Notes: generated from the sequence alone by a model not told the origin. 64,000 bases of DNA from Blumeriella jaapii (GCA_009599575.1 VWND01000016.1:682001-746000), one strand, 5' to 3'; numbered from the stretch's first letter, positions 34,000 to 46,837 are shown. Program-made: numbers and translations.

Positions 34000-35620
34000 A
34001 AAACTAAGCTTTTTTTAAAAAATACTATCTGACCGAAATTTTAACCGCTTTTCCGGCTTCGTTAAAACAATCCGAAGCAAACGACGAAAAGCTTTTACGA
34101 CTTTTGAATAAATATTATTTTATTAATAAATTATAAATCGCTATTAAAAAAAAATGCTTAAACCAAAAAGTATTTCGAAATTCAAAACGTTACAACTTTT
34201 TAAATACGCTATACGCAATAATAAATTGTATTTCCGAAACCGATTTTACGTTTTTAATATACCGAATTTAAACGTTTCTATTCGTATTTAGCTTTTACAA
34301 ATGGCCTATAATTCAGTAAAAACAAGCTATTTTAGCAAAAACAAGCTTTACGAAATTATTAGTAAAAATTACTATTAGCTATTAATTTCCGAAAATTGCA
34401 AAAAATTTATTCGCAATTGCAACGGCTGCTTTCGTAATACAAATATTAATCAACGCTATTAAAAACTTTTCAAACTTTTACCTATCTTTTTACGCCGTTA
34501 AAACTATATATTAATCGATTTTATAAGCTTTTTTCTAATAAAAAAGCATAAAAGTCGAAACAACTTAATTATAATAATAATTTATTGCTTTATTAAAAAA
34601 CGATATTATACAGCCTGTTATATAATTATAAAAGCGACAAATTTAGCCAAATTGTTTTGCAAAAATATCTGGCGTTTATATAATTTCTCCGATTTTATAA
34701 TTTCAAATCGAAGTTTTTTATTTGTTTTACAGTTTTGAAAAGCTATTAATCACCGTTTCGGAACTAATATTACGCTATTTATCAGCTTTTATTTCGAAAC
34801 AAACGGCCAAATCGAAAACGCGAACGCTTATCTATTTTTTTATTTAAAATAATTCGTCGAATACGTTTAAAAAGATTAAAAAGATTAGCTTTTTTTAGCT
34901 GAATTCGCAGCGAATAACGTTGTAAACGCTTCCACCGGAATTTCCTTTTTTCACGCTAATAAAAGCTTTTATTTCCGAATAAGCTTTTTTTTATTTAAAT
35001 CTATTTTAAGTTTTATTATACGCATTTTGCGAATAGCAAATACGAAAGAAAACGATTTCGCCGACAAAATAAAAAAGTTAAAACTATTTTTACGTACAAA
35101 TCTGATTTCAGCGTTGGCCGACCAAAAACACTATTTTAATTAACAACGCTAATCAGCTTCTGCTTACAAAATAAAAGATAACGTGTTTTTTAATAAACGC
35201 AATATAATTTTCATTAAACTAATTAAAAAACTAAATAACAAATTCTACGGTTTTTACAAAATCGCCGAAGTTTTAAGCTTTTATAATTACAAACTGAAAT
35301 TATTTTTCGAACAAAAACTATTACATTTTGTTTTTCATACTAATCTGCTCAAATCTGCTTACAACGACCTTTTTCCAAAGCAAAAAAACCTTTTTTTTTC
35401 ATTTGTTTTTATCGACGCAAACGAAAACTTATTATAAGCTATAAACGCTATTTTCGATTTTAAACGAAACCTTAACTTTTTTTATTAAATACAATAGCGT
35501 GGCTATAACGCCGAAAACCAATTTTAAAAATTATTAAAAAACGTTATTAACGCATACAATTTTATAATAAAATTCGCTATCCGTTTTTCTTAAAAATTTC
35601 ATTCGATTAAATCAAAACTG
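34000..35620 (+). pseudogene. B2 integrase with chromodomain, remnant
   Basis: The zinc-binding part lies near 34300-34450. The core near 34700-34960 reads ITLFISFYFETNGQIENANA (region of the catalytic Glu, T-N-G-Q-x-E) and FLAEFAANNVVNASTGISFF. An open stretch at 35183-35437 reads NKRNIIFIKLIKKLNNKFYG and KLLHFVFHTNLLKSAYND, the GPY-type C-terminal domain. It is followed at about 35440-35600 by a chromodomain: INAIFDFKRN, RGYNAEN, KNVINAYNFIIKFAIR. That domain marks B as a chromovirus with heterochromatin-directed insertion. Confidence 0.8.
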
Positions 35621-35928
35621 GCTAAAGCCAGAATTGCTAACAAAAAACATACTAAATCGATAAATAACGAAAATAAGCTTTTACTACCGAAAAAAGCTTT
35701 TACAACTGTTACCAAATACAAAACGATTATTACTAATTTCTTTTTTATTACAAAAAAACACTAATTGTTTTGCTTTCGAAACTAAAAAAGCTTGCTTTTT
35801 TTTTTTTCTTTTATTATTTCAGCCGAACTTCGCATTCGTTTACAAACACGCTTTGCGAACGAAGCTCGATTTATAAAAGTAAATTCCGACGACGAAAAAA
35901 TAAAAAAAAAAAAATAAAAAAAATTATA

Positions 35929-36113
35929 TATAAAAAGATAGAATATCAGTTCGTTAATTACGTAATCCAAAAGTCACGTTGTTATCACGTGACATCGGAA
36001 TTACGTAATTATTCGCACATATTGTATCTTAGAATTCGCGGCACCTTTAACTTAGAAACCTCGTAGTTAATGCAAATCACTTACGAACCTTCTGCTCGTT
36101 CGCTCCTCTTACA
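35929..36113 (+). repeat. B2 3' LTR
   Basis: 185 bp. The inner start is RIP-altered (TATAAAAAGATAG against TGTGAAAGGATAAG) and the outer end is intact (GCTCGTTCGCTCCTCTTACA). It contains TCACGTGA at 35985-35992. ATATT follows. Confidence 0.93.
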
Positions 36114-36118
36114 ATATT

Positions 36119-37100
36119 AAAACTGAATTGGCCCATTTCGATAAAATCGAAAATTATAACTTTTTTTCGGTTGCGTAAAATTTCGTATAAAACTTTTTTT
36201 TTTTTAGCAAAAATTAAATTCCGATTGCTAAATTATTAAATCGTTTTTTTATAAATCGGCTGTTAAATAATAAGCTAGAAAATCGGCCGATAATAAGTTT
36301 TTCGAATTCGCTAATAATTAATTAAAATAATTTTATTGTTTTATTTTTTTCGAACCAATCGTTTATTTTTCCGAAAATATTTTTATCGAATTCGCTAAAA
36401 TTTACGAATCGTATTTTATCAGCTTTGCGTTTGTAAAAAATGCTGATATTAATACAAAAAAATAAAATATATAAGTCGGGTTTGTTTAATACGAAAACGA
36501 AATCTTCGGAATTTTTATTTTCGAATTAATAGCCAAAAATATTAATATTAATTAATTTTACTCGCGATGCTATTTCGATTAGCGACGTAAATGCTTTTAG
36601 CCGAATATTTTCCAGGTTTTGTTATAATTCAGCGTTTGTTTTAAAACTAAAGCCGGCTATTCGTTTTTCGATAAAACGTCGATTAAAAAGACTTTGTCGC
36701 CGGCGACGGTGATTTGATTTTAAAAAAATCGGTTTCAGTTTTAAAAAAAAGCTTTTATCTGGCCGTTTTCGGTATATTTAATACTGACGAAACTTTTCAG
36801 AATCCAAAGCATTTCAAAAATAATCGAATAAAAGTATTTTTTTATTATTAAAAAGTTTTTATAAATAATAATATTTTTAACGTCGATTTTAACGTTTCGT
36901 ATAATTTTATTAAATTTAATAATATTTTTATTAACGGTCGTATAATTATTCGTTTATCGGTGATAATCGGAATATTATTAGCTTCGGCTGTTTTTTGGTT
37001 TATGCAATTAATTTCGGCTTTATTATCGAATAAAACAAAAGCGGTCGTACTTTTCTTAAGTATTATTTTTATTTTTAACGCTTTTATAGCCGTATAAAAG
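36119..37100 (-). pseudogene. E protease and N-terminal RT remnant
   Basis: The minus-strand protease near 37070-36960 reads AFVLFDNKAEINCINQKTAE. D-N-K-A is what D-S-G-A becomes after two G-to-A changes. The C-terminal block (LWILKSFVSIKYTENGQIKA) follows, then the connection into RT around 36200-36130 (YEILRNRKKVIIFDFIEMGQ), which ends at the B2 insertion. The same protein resumes at 22544. Confidence 0.7.
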
Positions 37101-38843
37101 CAGTTTCGTCGTTTTGATTTTTGAGTTTTTATAGCAAAAGCTAAAAGGCTGATTTCTTTCGAAGATTTTTTTTTATCGGCTAAATTAACCGCGGTATTGT
37201 AAATTTCTTTTTTATTTTTTTTTTTTTAAAATTGTTTTCTTTTCGAATAATTTTAATTTTTTCGTTTTTTTTTAATACAAAAATTTATTTATTAATAATT
37301 TTATCGAATTTTTTTTTTATATTAAATAAATCGCTAAATTTTAATTTAATCTTTTGTTTTATAATTCTTTTAATAACTTCGTCGACGGCTTCGGAGCTGA
37401 TATATTTGTCGATCTATTTTTCGCTTCGCATTAATAATAAGCGTTTAAAAGCTGGTACTTCTTAAATAATTTAAACCGGAATATCGGTATCGATATTTTT
37501 TATATCGTCGTTAATTTTTTTTATTATAAACGTTTTTTTAATAATTTTATCGGTTTTATTTCGAATTTCAAAATCTTTTTCTTTTTCGATCTTAACGTTT
37601 TTTTTTATATTAGTCGGTTTAGCGAATAAAACAAAAGCATTTTGCTTTTTTATAATTTGCTGGCTTAATTATATAGCTATAATATTTGCAGATACGATAA
37701 TTATATTGGCAATATATATATTTATCTTTTATTTATATATTTGAATTTTATTTATATTTAGGATAAAAGTTTTTTTTAATTAATACGCTTTCGGAAATGT
37801 TTTTTCTTTTATTAATAAAAATCGTTTTCGCATTTTTTCTGTTTTCCAAGCAATCGTTTTATTTCGTATTTTTTATTTTCAAACGAATAGTATTTAATCA
37901 GCTTTGATTTTTAGCTTTATTAAAAAGACTTATTTCTGTTTTTACCGGCCCGAAGCAAATCGCTTCGTATTTATTAATATAACAAATACTATTATTTATA
38001 TAAAAATTAAATACTTTGCATTTTAAGCGAATATAAAATTTTTCGTAATTAATTTTTTTGTTATTATAAAATCCGTATTTAAGGCTATAAAATCTGTTTT
38101 AATAATTATTTTTACCGCTTTAATAGCCGCGATTCTGGTTTCCGCGTTGATTTGCTTTTTTTTTTAATAATCGTTATTATAATTAATATTTCGCTGATTT
38201 TGATCGCTAGCACGAGAAAATTGCTATTAAGCAGCTATTTTTTTTACGGTGGCTTGGCGAGGCTGATCGCTTCGCGTATTTTAAAAGGAATAATTATTAT
38301 AAAAGCTATTTTAATTGTTTTTATTATCCGAATTAACGTAAAAAGGTTTTTTCTGCTATTGTATAAAACTTTCGATTTTGCTTTGCAATTTTTAAATTTT
38401 AATATCGGTAAATTTTAATACGAAAGTTTCGATATTTTTATTAAGCTTTTTCAAATTAATAAGCTTTGCAAAACGATTAAATAATATAATAACTAATTGT
38501 TTTTTAGCGATTTCGGTAATTTTTAATAATTGGGCATATTTCTGTATTAAAGCTTTTACGTTTTATTTGTAAATAAAAAAGAAAGATTTCTTTTAATTTA
38601 TAATTTTAATAATACATTTGCTTTAGTTTTGTTTAAAAACGAATTTTATAAATTTAAAATACTAATCGAAAATTTCAGAGTTTTATTTATTAATCTTAAA
38701 ATGCTTAATAGTTTTATTGCGAATACTAATTAAAAGGCCAAATAAAAACAATCTTTTTTGCTTAATTTCGCTTAAAATCTTTTTATTAACGAAAACGTTA
38801 AAAACTTTCGTATAAATACGATAATAAGCCTTAAGTTTTTTAG
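37100..38843 (-). pseudogene. E gag, C-terminal part
   Basis: Minus-strand gag continuing from the N-terminal part across the F insertion: KAYYRIYTKVFNVFVNKKIL then FLFGLLISIRNKTIKHF near 38820-38650. Downstream it is Lys/Asn-rich and poorly conserved. I could not place a convincing zinc knuckle. Hydrophobic open frames on the plus strand at 37232-37465 and 38152-38418 are antisense shadows. Confidence 0.6.
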
Positions 38844-38848
38844 CTTAG

Positions 38849-39149
38849 TGTCGTGCATAGCCGAATAGTCGGTAGGAATCCTTACCGGAGGCTGGAACTG
38901 ATAAATTGTATGCAGTAAAATGTTATTTGTATTATTCTAAGTCTGACTGGCGAGTTTTCCGCAGAAGACGGAAGGTTCAGGCTCGCTTAGTTAGTCGCTC
39001 GGAAAAACTAGTTTTCGAAAAGACTCGTTATTACGTGACTACGAGCTTTTCCGAGCTTTAGAAATATTTAATTATTAAAAGCGTATAAAAAGAATAAATT
39101 TGAAACAAAAAAAATAAAGGAAATAAAAGAATGTATATATAGCGCAACA
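38849..39149 (-). repeat. F 3' LTR (left)
   Basis: 301 bp, plus-strand reading TGTCGTGCATAGCC...GCGCAACA. It contains TTACGTGA at 39031-39038. Its left (outer) half is well preserved and its right (inner) half is more AT-shifted than in the partner LTR. Confidence 0.92.
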
Positions 39150-41000
39150 TATTTTTTAGCTGATTGTTAATCCGGTGATTTTTTACGATTAATTTAATCG
39201 TTTATTAATTATCGTAATATACGTTTTATTTAAGAATAATATCGAGTCGAAGCTTTTTAAAAAAACGTTAAAATACTATTATTTTTTTTACGGTCGTTAT
39301 ATAAATAAGTAATTTCGCTTTAGTAAAAAAAATGATAATTGTGTTTTGTCGTACAGCTTTTTATAAAATAATATTTCCGAAAAGAAAAAAAATATAATTT
39401 TAAAAGGATTTTCGAGTTTTTAAATCGTCGGCGAAAAAAGCGTCGGTAAAAATTATTAATTGGTTTTCTCGCTTTTTCCGATTGTAAACGATTTTTAGAA
39501 ATTTCGTTTTATAAAAATATCGAAGCGTTTAATTAGCTGCTTCGAAATATTAGAAACTTAGATTAATAAGAAAATAAAAAAGCTAAAAAGCTGCGAAAGC
39601 TACGTCGGGTCGAAGCATAATAGCCGTATATAAAATTAAACCGACTTTTTTTTAATACTTTTTAATTTGCGAAAGCGTGGCTACGCTTGGGTTTTTAATA
39701 AATTCGCAAATTAAAAAAAGCGTATTTGAAAAGCGCTTTTTGCATGTATTAAACTTCGTAGCGATTTTTTCGATATACGAGTCGTAAAGCAGGGAAACTT
39801 TTTTTTTTTGTTTGTTTCGTAAAATACGAACTTCGAAAAAATAGTTTAGATTTTTTATATTCGTAAGCTCGTAAGCTTTTTTCAGACCGAAAATAATTTC
39901 GTCGGCTTTTAACGAATAAAAGGCGTGGTATAAAACTTAAATATCGTCGACGTAAAACGCCACGTATACGCTTCGCATTTCGTTAGCGAATATATAAGGC
40001 TTTTTGCTTATTAGTTTAAGCTTTAGCTTTTTTAAAATATTAGCGAATTCGTTATATTATAAGATTGGAAAGTTTTTTAATTTATACAAAATTCGGTTTA
40101 GCTATATTATTATACCTGGTTGTTTGAATTTATCAGGTAAATAATACGTAATTAGTTTACTTTTAGAATTTCGTTTTGCATTAACGAATATATTAATCAT
40201 ATCGAATTGCTTGATTTTTAAATCGAAATAAGCCGCTAGCGTTATAACCGTTCGGAAAAAACGGGCTGCGAATATAGCTGCGTATATAGAAAAGATTAAA
40301 ACTTCGTTTTAGAGGTTTTTTTTTACGATTAGTTTCGATTTGCACCGTTGCAATTCGCTTGAGCTGTTTGTTTTGTATATAAAGATTTATTTAAATAAAA
40401 TAGGTTTTATGGTTTTATTTTTTTTAATAATTTTTTAGTATTTTCTGATTTTTAAATTTTTGATTTCGGTTTTTGCTTTTTTTCTGAACTGTTTTCTTAT
40501 CTGGTGGTTTTTTAATTCGTTTTAGTTTTTTAGAGCTTTCGGTAGATTGTTCCGATATTATTTTTAATCGAAAGATTAAATATTTTTTACCGATTTTTTT
40601 TTTATCGAAGCCGCTATTATTACGTGGACAGCCTGGAAGTTTTTTTTATTTATTTGAATCGGCTCGTTTATTTAAAACGTATAAACGAATTCGTCGATTT
40701 ATTGTTTAATAAATAGAGCTATTGGTTAAAAGATTTCGCATACCGTGGCGTATACTTCCGGTTTATCCGGCCAGTATAAAATGGAATTTGTACGATTTCG
40801 TTTAACAATTTTTAAAATTAATTGCTTTTTATCGTTTATCGAAAACTTCGATTTATTTTTTTTATTTTTTTTGAATAGTATCTTTTTTTTAATAGTCAGC
40901 TTTGAAAAAGCTTTTAAAAACAAGCGTTTAAATAATTATTTTATTTTAAATCGATTTGACGCTTGATTTGCCGGGCGATAGCTTTTAATTATAATTTAAA
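39150..41000 (-). pseudogene. F reverse transcriptase and RNase H remnant
   Basis: Minus-strand Copia RT. The catalytic region near 39960-39930 reads V-Y-V-A-F-Y-V-D-D-I, with the Copia hallmark YVDD intact. The open stretch 40923-40726 (ILYWPDKPEVYATVCEIF) is the segment leading into RT. RNase H should occupy about 39600-39150, but it is too degraded to mark catalytic residues. Confidence 0.75.
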
Positions 41001-41579
41001 AAGTTGAATTGCGCGCTTTCTTGTATAGGGTCATTTTTATGCCCGCGCCGAAAGACTTTCTGAAGCTTTGCTTTGTTTTATTTTGTTTTGCAATAATAAG
41101 CTTTGCTAGTTTGTTATTTTTTTTTAAACTTTTATAATTTTCTAACGCTTTTATTGCGTCGGTCAAAATGTTTCGGATATATTTTGTATATTTTCGATTA
41201 ATAATTAGTTTTGAAAATTAAAATTGGTCGGTAATAGCTTTGTCGAAAAAGCTTTTATAAAAAACTATTATTTTCGAGCTTTGAACGTTTGAATCGATCG
41301 TAAATAAAAGCTCGATCGCTTCGATTTTTATTAGGTTTTCCATTTTCGAAGATTTGGATTTTTTTAAAATATTTAAATTTATTAGTATTAAAATGTTTTT
41401 TTTTTATCGTAAGCCTTAGAGATTTATTAAAAGGGTTTGAAATCGGTTTTGGTTTTGATGGCGGCTCCGGTAGAAAAGGATTTTTATTTTTTTTTATAAA
41501 GTTTGGAAATTGCTCGTTTTGTGATAGTGGCTTTTTTTTTGTATTATTTTTCTTTTAGTACACCGAATTTTGCTGGTTT

Positions 41580-42770
41580 GCGCCGCTATTAAAACCGTTC
41601 GTTAATATTTGATATTTAGCGTTTTAAGCTTTTTCGTTTTTCGCGTTTTCGATAAACTTTACGGTTTTTTAAAACTTTAGTTTAATTATAAGATTTGGAT
41701 TTTTAGCTTTCGAAAAATAGAATTTAGATTCGTTAAATATTACGTTTCGGTTCGTAATTATACGTATTAACTAAAGCATTTAGATTTTGTAAATATTAAA
41801 GGCGCTATATTTAATCAAATATCCGATATGTTTTTTTAAAAAGATTTTAAATTTTTTTTTATATTTTATGGCTTTTCGATCTTTTATTATTGAATACGCA
41901 CGAGCTTTGTACGTATAAATTTTGCTTTAGTTTGGTCTAAGGTCGGCCGTACGCGTTTTTATAATGGCAGGGTCGTAGTATCTGAAATATTGTTTGAATT
42001 AATTATGCAGAATTTTATTTGAAAATTTGAATTGTTTTTTCGCAAGCGGCGATATATTATATAAATGCGTTGCTGCTTTTATCGTTTCGGGCCAAAGGGA
42101 AATTGAAAGTTCCGCTTTAATTTTTATTTTTATCGAACGTTTAATTATTTTTCTTTTTGTTCGTTCGATCGAACCGTTTGGCTGGTGCACGTAGGGTAGA
42201 GTTAATTCTAGATCGATATTTTCGCGCTTCGTTTATTTTTGATATTTCGAAATAGTGTTTTTTTGTTTTGAAATTACCGATAATTTATTATTTTATCGAA
42301 TTTTGCAAATAAAAAGGTTGTATTAGCGTTTTATTTATACGTCGAACGTTTAAAAACGGTTTAAAAAAAACGATTTTTATATTTTTCGTTTTGGTAGCGA
42401 AAATTTAAATTTTTTTATTATATTCGTTTTTTATTAGAAACATTTACGTCGAGCCGTTGTAGGTTTTTCTACGACTTTTAAAATAATTGTAAAAGTTTTA
42501 GCCGATGCGAAAAAAAAGCTTGGAAAATTTGTTTTTTGATATTGCTTTTGAAATTATTTGCTTTAAATACGTAATAGCATATTTTTCGCATTTTATTTTG
42601 ATTAAGCTTTTGATTTTTTATTTTACGAATATTTTCGATCAGCTTTTCGAACGCGTTTTTATTTAAATGGCTCGAATAAAAGTGTTATAAACGCGCATCG
42701 TTATTCCGATCGTACGTAAACACGCTGTTTTTTTTAAATTTATAACGCGTACGACGTTTCGGAATTGTAT
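41580..42770 (-). pseudogene. F integrase remnant
   Basis: The minus-strand GAG-pre-integrase/zinc segment near 42720-42500 reads HFYSSHLNKNAFEKLIENI then YYVFKANNFKSN, with Cys partly changed to Tyr. The open stretch 42190-41999 reads HQPNGSIERTKRKIIKRSIK then LWPETIKAATHLYNISP. The N-G-x-x-E-R and L-W-P-E blocks are diagnostic for Copia-type integrase and include the third catalytic acidic residue. Confidence 0.8.
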
Positions 42771-42899
42771 AAATTATTAGACCGGGCGAATTACGTTTTA
42801 AAAAATTTAAATTATTACGTAGAAAATGCGAATAAAAAAAGCAATTAATTTTAATATATTTAAATATACAAAAATCGGCGATCGTTTAATATTAACGTT

Positions 42900-44991
42900 T
42901 TAAAATAAAACTTTTAAAATTTTCAGAACGAAAAGTATTATTTGATTTTTAGAATTAATAATTTTTTTTAGCCAAAAGATTAGCGAAAATAATATTAATA
43001 ATAAAGTTTGAAACGAACGCTACGTTATTAAGAATTATATTTTAAGGTTTTTTATTTTTTTTGCGAAAAGCTTTTTTTATTAAACGACTTTTTCTTTCGA
43101 CGATTAAAAAACTTTATATGCTTATATAAACGCTGTTAATAGGATTATTAATTTTTTTATAAGATTTTTCGATAAAAAAGTTTTTGTCGTTTATTAAATA
43201 AGTTTTAAAACAGTTGTTAAAAAAGATATTTTTATTTAAAAAATAATATTAATTAAAATTCAAAATCAAAATATTAATTCCGAAATGCTTTTTGATCGTA
43301 TCAAAGCAAAAAAAAGACAGAAAATTGCGGTAAAGGACTTTTTCTGATCGTTTTTGAAAGTTGACTTTAGAATCTGTTTTGGTTTAATTATTAAGATTTT
43401 AAGAATTTTGTTAATTGCGACCATTTAAATACTTTTTTTATTTAAAGCTTTTAAAGTTTTTTTATAATTGGAAAACAGTTTTTTTCGCATTTCAGCGATT
43501 TTCTGCTTGTCTAAGAAATTAGAAAAAGTCTTTTTTTTACGACGATTATTTATTGCGTATAAAAGCTTTTTATAATCGATTAAGAAATAGAAATAACGCT
43601 TTTTGGAAATATCGCATGGGCAGTTATATTTTTTTTCTTTTTTTTTTTTTTTTTTTTCCTTTTTTTTTTTTACGATTTTTCGAAGTATCGTTGTTTTTAA
43701 AATCGAAAAGGAAAATGGCGAAAACTCCGACTTTTCGGCCTGAATTATCGAATCCTCGGTTGTTTTTAAAGAAAAAAATTATAAAATTTAATTCGATTAG
43801 AGTTTTTTTTATAAAAAGGCCGGCAAGTTCGTTTTTCAGATATTTAGTTTTTTTGCCGTTCGTTTATTATAAGTTGATATATGCGGCGATTGCGTCGAGA
43901 AAATCGGTGGCAGCGTGGCGGCTATTTATATTAGAAATTTTATACTCGATAACTGCTTTGTAAACGGTTTGCTATTTTTTTTATTTATTCGGTATATTTA
44001 TTTTTCCGCTGTACGTTTTGCGGAAAATGTTTTTGTAATCAGATCTGACGGAGCTAATTACGGAAAAGTATGCAAAAATAATATTTTTTTTCAAAATACG
44101 AACGAATGCTTAAAATGACTTTTGCTTTTTTTCGTAGTATAGATTTTTAATTTTACGCATATTTTTATTTATTAAAAAATCTTTTTGCAGATTAATATAA
44201 AAAATAGCGTACGCTTTTTTATTATTAATAGCGTTAATTTCCGATTGGGCAATTACAGAATTTATCAAATTGGTTTTTACAATTGAAAAGATTTAGTCGA
44301 GCAATTTCTGATAGGCAATAACGTATTTTTGCCATTTTTTAAACTTTTTTAAATGGTTTTTCGAAAAATAATCGATTTTATTTTTTAAGTCGTCGAAGGT
44401 TAAATTAGCTAGTCGAAGTTTGTCGGAAAGGTTATTAATCGTAACGGCGGCTTTTTTTGCCTCGGTTATGCTATTATATTCGGCGCATTTTCGATCGTAG
44501 TCTGCTTAGCGCTTTTTGTTTTTTTAATCGATAAATTAATAAAGAAATTGTTTTTATAATCGTTTATTAATAAGAAAGCGAAATAAAAGATTAGGATCGG
44601 TGTAATCGAAAAAAAAATTTTTTGATCGGTGAAATTTGTACGCTTTCAATCAAAAGATTTACGATTTTGGGTCGTAAAGGAAAACCTTTTTTTTCGTAAA
44701 GGCCGATATATTGTTTTCGTTGTGAAAAGTCGATTGATTTGATTGAAAAAAATAGAAAAATAAAAATAAGATTTATAAATTTAAGAAATCGAAGAATTAA
44801 TGCTTCCCGTATTTTTAATAGCTTTTTATCGATTCGTGGCCTTTTGCCAAATAAAGAAAACTTTGCAAAATATAATTTTTTACGAATATTTTTTAATAAT
44901 TCGAATATATTAACCGATAAAGGCTTTTAACGAGTCTTTTAGCGTATGCATTGCAAAAAAAAGCTTATTAATTGGCTCCGGAGCTTATAAT
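42900..44991 (-). pseudogene. F gag and protease region, poorly resolved
   Basis: Minus-strand segment between the F 5' LTR and integrase, expected to hold gag and protease. I found no secure zinc knuckle or D-S-G triplet. The 136-codon plus-strand frame at 43553-43963, with a poly-Phe run from a T-tract at 43629-43670, is antisense and most likely spurious. Confidence 0.45.
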
Positions 44992-45293
44992 TGTCGTGTA
45001 TAGCCGAATAATCGGTAGGAACTTTTACCGGAGGCTGGAACTAATAAATTGTATATAATAAAATATTATTTGTATTATTTTAAATCTGATTAGCGAGCTT
45101 TTCGCAGAAAACGGAAGATTCAGGCTCGCTTAGTTAGTCGCTCGGAAAAACTAGTTTCCGAGGAGGCTCGTTATTACGTGACTACGAGCCTTTCCGAGCT
45201 CCAGGAACATTTAACTACTGAAAGCGTACAAGAAGAATAAATCTGGAACAAAAGAAATGAAAGGAAATAAAGGAATGTAAATATAGCGCAACA
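44992..45293 (-). repeat. F 5' LTR (right)
   Basis: 302 bp, TGTCGTGTATAGCC...GCGCAACA in plus-strand reading. The inner left third is AT-shifted and the outer right part is better preserved (GAGGAGGCTCG, CCTTTCCGAGCTCCAGGAAC), mirroring the left LTR. It contains TTACGTGA at 45174-45181. Confidence 0.92.
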
Positions 45294-45298
45294 CTTAG

Positions 45299-45603
45299 CG
45301 AATTGTTATAACAAATTGTTTGAAAAAAACGATAATATCGCGAATTTGCTAGCGATCGTAGTTTCGGAATTCCGATTTTAAAGCTTTAATTAATTTACGC
45401 CAGTTTCGAGCCTTAATAGCTTTCCATTTATTTATCGATTTAAAAATATTTTTGATAATTAGGTTATAATAACGAAAAAGTTTATCGAATATTTTAATTT
45501 TAAAGATTCCGAAATTTTTACAGGTTTTTTTATATTTTTCGATAAAATCGATAACGTTAGCGCTACTAAACGAAAATGCATCAGAAGAGCCAGGAAAGGG
45601 CAT
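45299..45603 (-). pseudogene. E gag, N-terminal part
   Basis: Open minus-strand frame from ATG at 45603: MPFPGSSDAFSFSSANVIDF, IEKYKKTCKNFGIFKIKIFD and NWRKLIKALKSEFRNYDR. The start is the classic opening of fungal Ty3/Gypsy gag, a short P-F-P-G-S leader followed by a helical capsid region. It is the least mutated part of E. F cut it at CTTAG (45294-45298), and the frame continues at 38843. Confidence 0.82.
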
Positions 45604-46387
45604 GCGCCTCGCATAAAAAAAACGAAAAGCGTCGTTGTTTATAATATTAATAAAAGTATTAGTAGGGTTTAAATTAAATAAATAAATGTTTTTTGAAATT
45701 GCAGATTAAAAGTCTTTAATATAAAAAAAATCGTTTTTAATAAAGGAGCTATCAAAAAAGTTTTTGTGTTTTTTAAAAAAATTAAATAAAATAAAATTAC
45801 GTTCAGATATTTAAATAATATATTAAAAAATTTGTTTTTTAATATATTAATTAAATTAATATAATATTGCTATATAATTCACGGTTTCGATATTCCGTAG
45901 CTTAAGCTAATGCACGTAGAGCCATTTTCTTACTATTTTTAATAAAAAGCCGCAAATTATAATTACTATAATTATAAAACGCAAAATCAGAAGGTTAAGT
46001 TTTCGCCAAACGTTTGACTAAAAGAAATTTAATTCAAAAAGGCCGAGCGCAGCGGTCGAAGCGTACGAACCAATATTCGAATTGTTATTTTTAAACAAAA
46101 AAGCGATTTTTAAGCTTTAAATTTCGCACGGTTCAGAATTGCCTGACTGTAATTTCAAGCGTTTTTAAAATATATTGCATTTTTATAATTTAATAATTAT
46201 GCGCAAAATAAAAAAAACCATTAAAAGTTTTTTATATAATACAGCTGCGAATAATACTATATAAAAAGTCTTTTAAGCCGTAATAGCGAAATATCGAAAT
46301 CGATTTTAACTGCGAATTAAAAAAAATGCATCGGCGAATATATAAAAACGAAACACCGAAGTTTGAATTCTTGCGTAGATCACTAAA
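45604..46387 (-). other. E 5' untranslated leader
   Basis: 784 bp between the E 5' LTR and the gag ATG, with no sustained reading frame. The base next to the LTR reads, on the minus strand, TTTAGTGATCTACGCAAG. Undoing one RIP change gives TTTGGTGATC, a possible tRNA primer-binding site starting TGG, but I cannot assign the tRNA. Confidence 0.5.
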
Positions 46388-46595
46388 TATAAAAGTAGAT
46401 AGGAAAATCAGACTGATACGGCCATATATCGATGGGTAAGATAATCTAAAAAATCTCTAAAAAAAACTGAAAAAAAAAAAAAAAAAAAAAAAATATATAA
46501 ATTGGACTGCGTGCTTATAATACTATCTAAGGGGATGCTTTGCTTTTATATTTGTTAAAAGTAGTCAATGGCAGGGGGTCTCGGAGGGGTTTATG
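46388..46595 (-). repeat. E 5' LTR (right), first part; rest at 59399-59455
   Basis: 208 bp here (including the TTATG duplication 46591-46595) plus 57 bp at 59399-59455 make a 265 bp LTR matching 15367-15633. A4 entered it after TTATG. A poly-A stretch at about 46460-46490 replaces a purine-rich AAGAAAAG-type region of the other LTR. Confidence 0.88.
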
Positions 46596-46837
46596 TGTTA
46601 CGATCCTGGCTAGTGGTGGTTGCCAGTGGTATGAATGCTGGAGGTGTTGGATTAAGGTTTGGGCACGGACCACCTCGGCCACTAGGCCTCGCGCTAAGTT
46701 ACGTGATCCATAAGCGCAATCTACTGTATATAAAGTTCGCGACCCCGAGCATTCTAGCTCGGTGTTTTTCTTTTAATTTATATGCGTATCTTTTGGTTTA
46801 TATTACTTTTTTGATCATTTTTAAGCTAGCTGTAATA
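46596..46837 (+). repeat. A4 5' LTR
   Basis: 242 bp, TGTTACGATCC...CTGTAATA, with about one 15 bp unit. It has TTACGTGA at 46699-46706. It matches its partner at 59152-59393 in length and unit number. Confidence 0.92.

Larger units (their letters stand above)
22550..36113 (+). mobile_element. B2: complete Ty3/Gypsy chromovirus family B, split by C
   Basis: Plus-strand element with two 185 bp LTRs (22550-22734 and 35929-36113) and the 5 bp duplication ATATT (22545-22549 and 36114-36118). It is interrupted in gag by element C (23136-30680). Own length without C is about 6.0 kb. It contains gag, protease, RT, RNase H, integrase and a chromodomain. A long A-rich polypurine tract (35895-35923) precedes the 3' LTR, confirming the plus orientation. 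It sits in the RT of E; the E frame continues from 36119 to 22544 on the minus strand. Confidence 0.92.
38849..45293 (-). mobile_element. F: complete Ty1/Copia element
   Basis: 6445 bp element with LTRs of 301 and 302 bp (38849-39149 and 44992-45293), flanked by CTTAG (38844-38848 and 45294-45298). The domain order on the minus strand is gag, integrase, then RT, with integrase before RT as in Copia elements. It sits in gag of E: the gag reading frame joins cleanly when F and one CTTAG are removed. Confidence 0.92.

Noticed and set aside
38152..38418. Hydrophobic plus-strand ORF, also 37232-37465
   Set aside because: Antisense shadows of E gag.
43553..43963. 136-codon plus-strand ORF with a poly-Phe tract
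   Set aside because: Antisense to the Copia element F and built partly from a long T-run; no recognisable domain.
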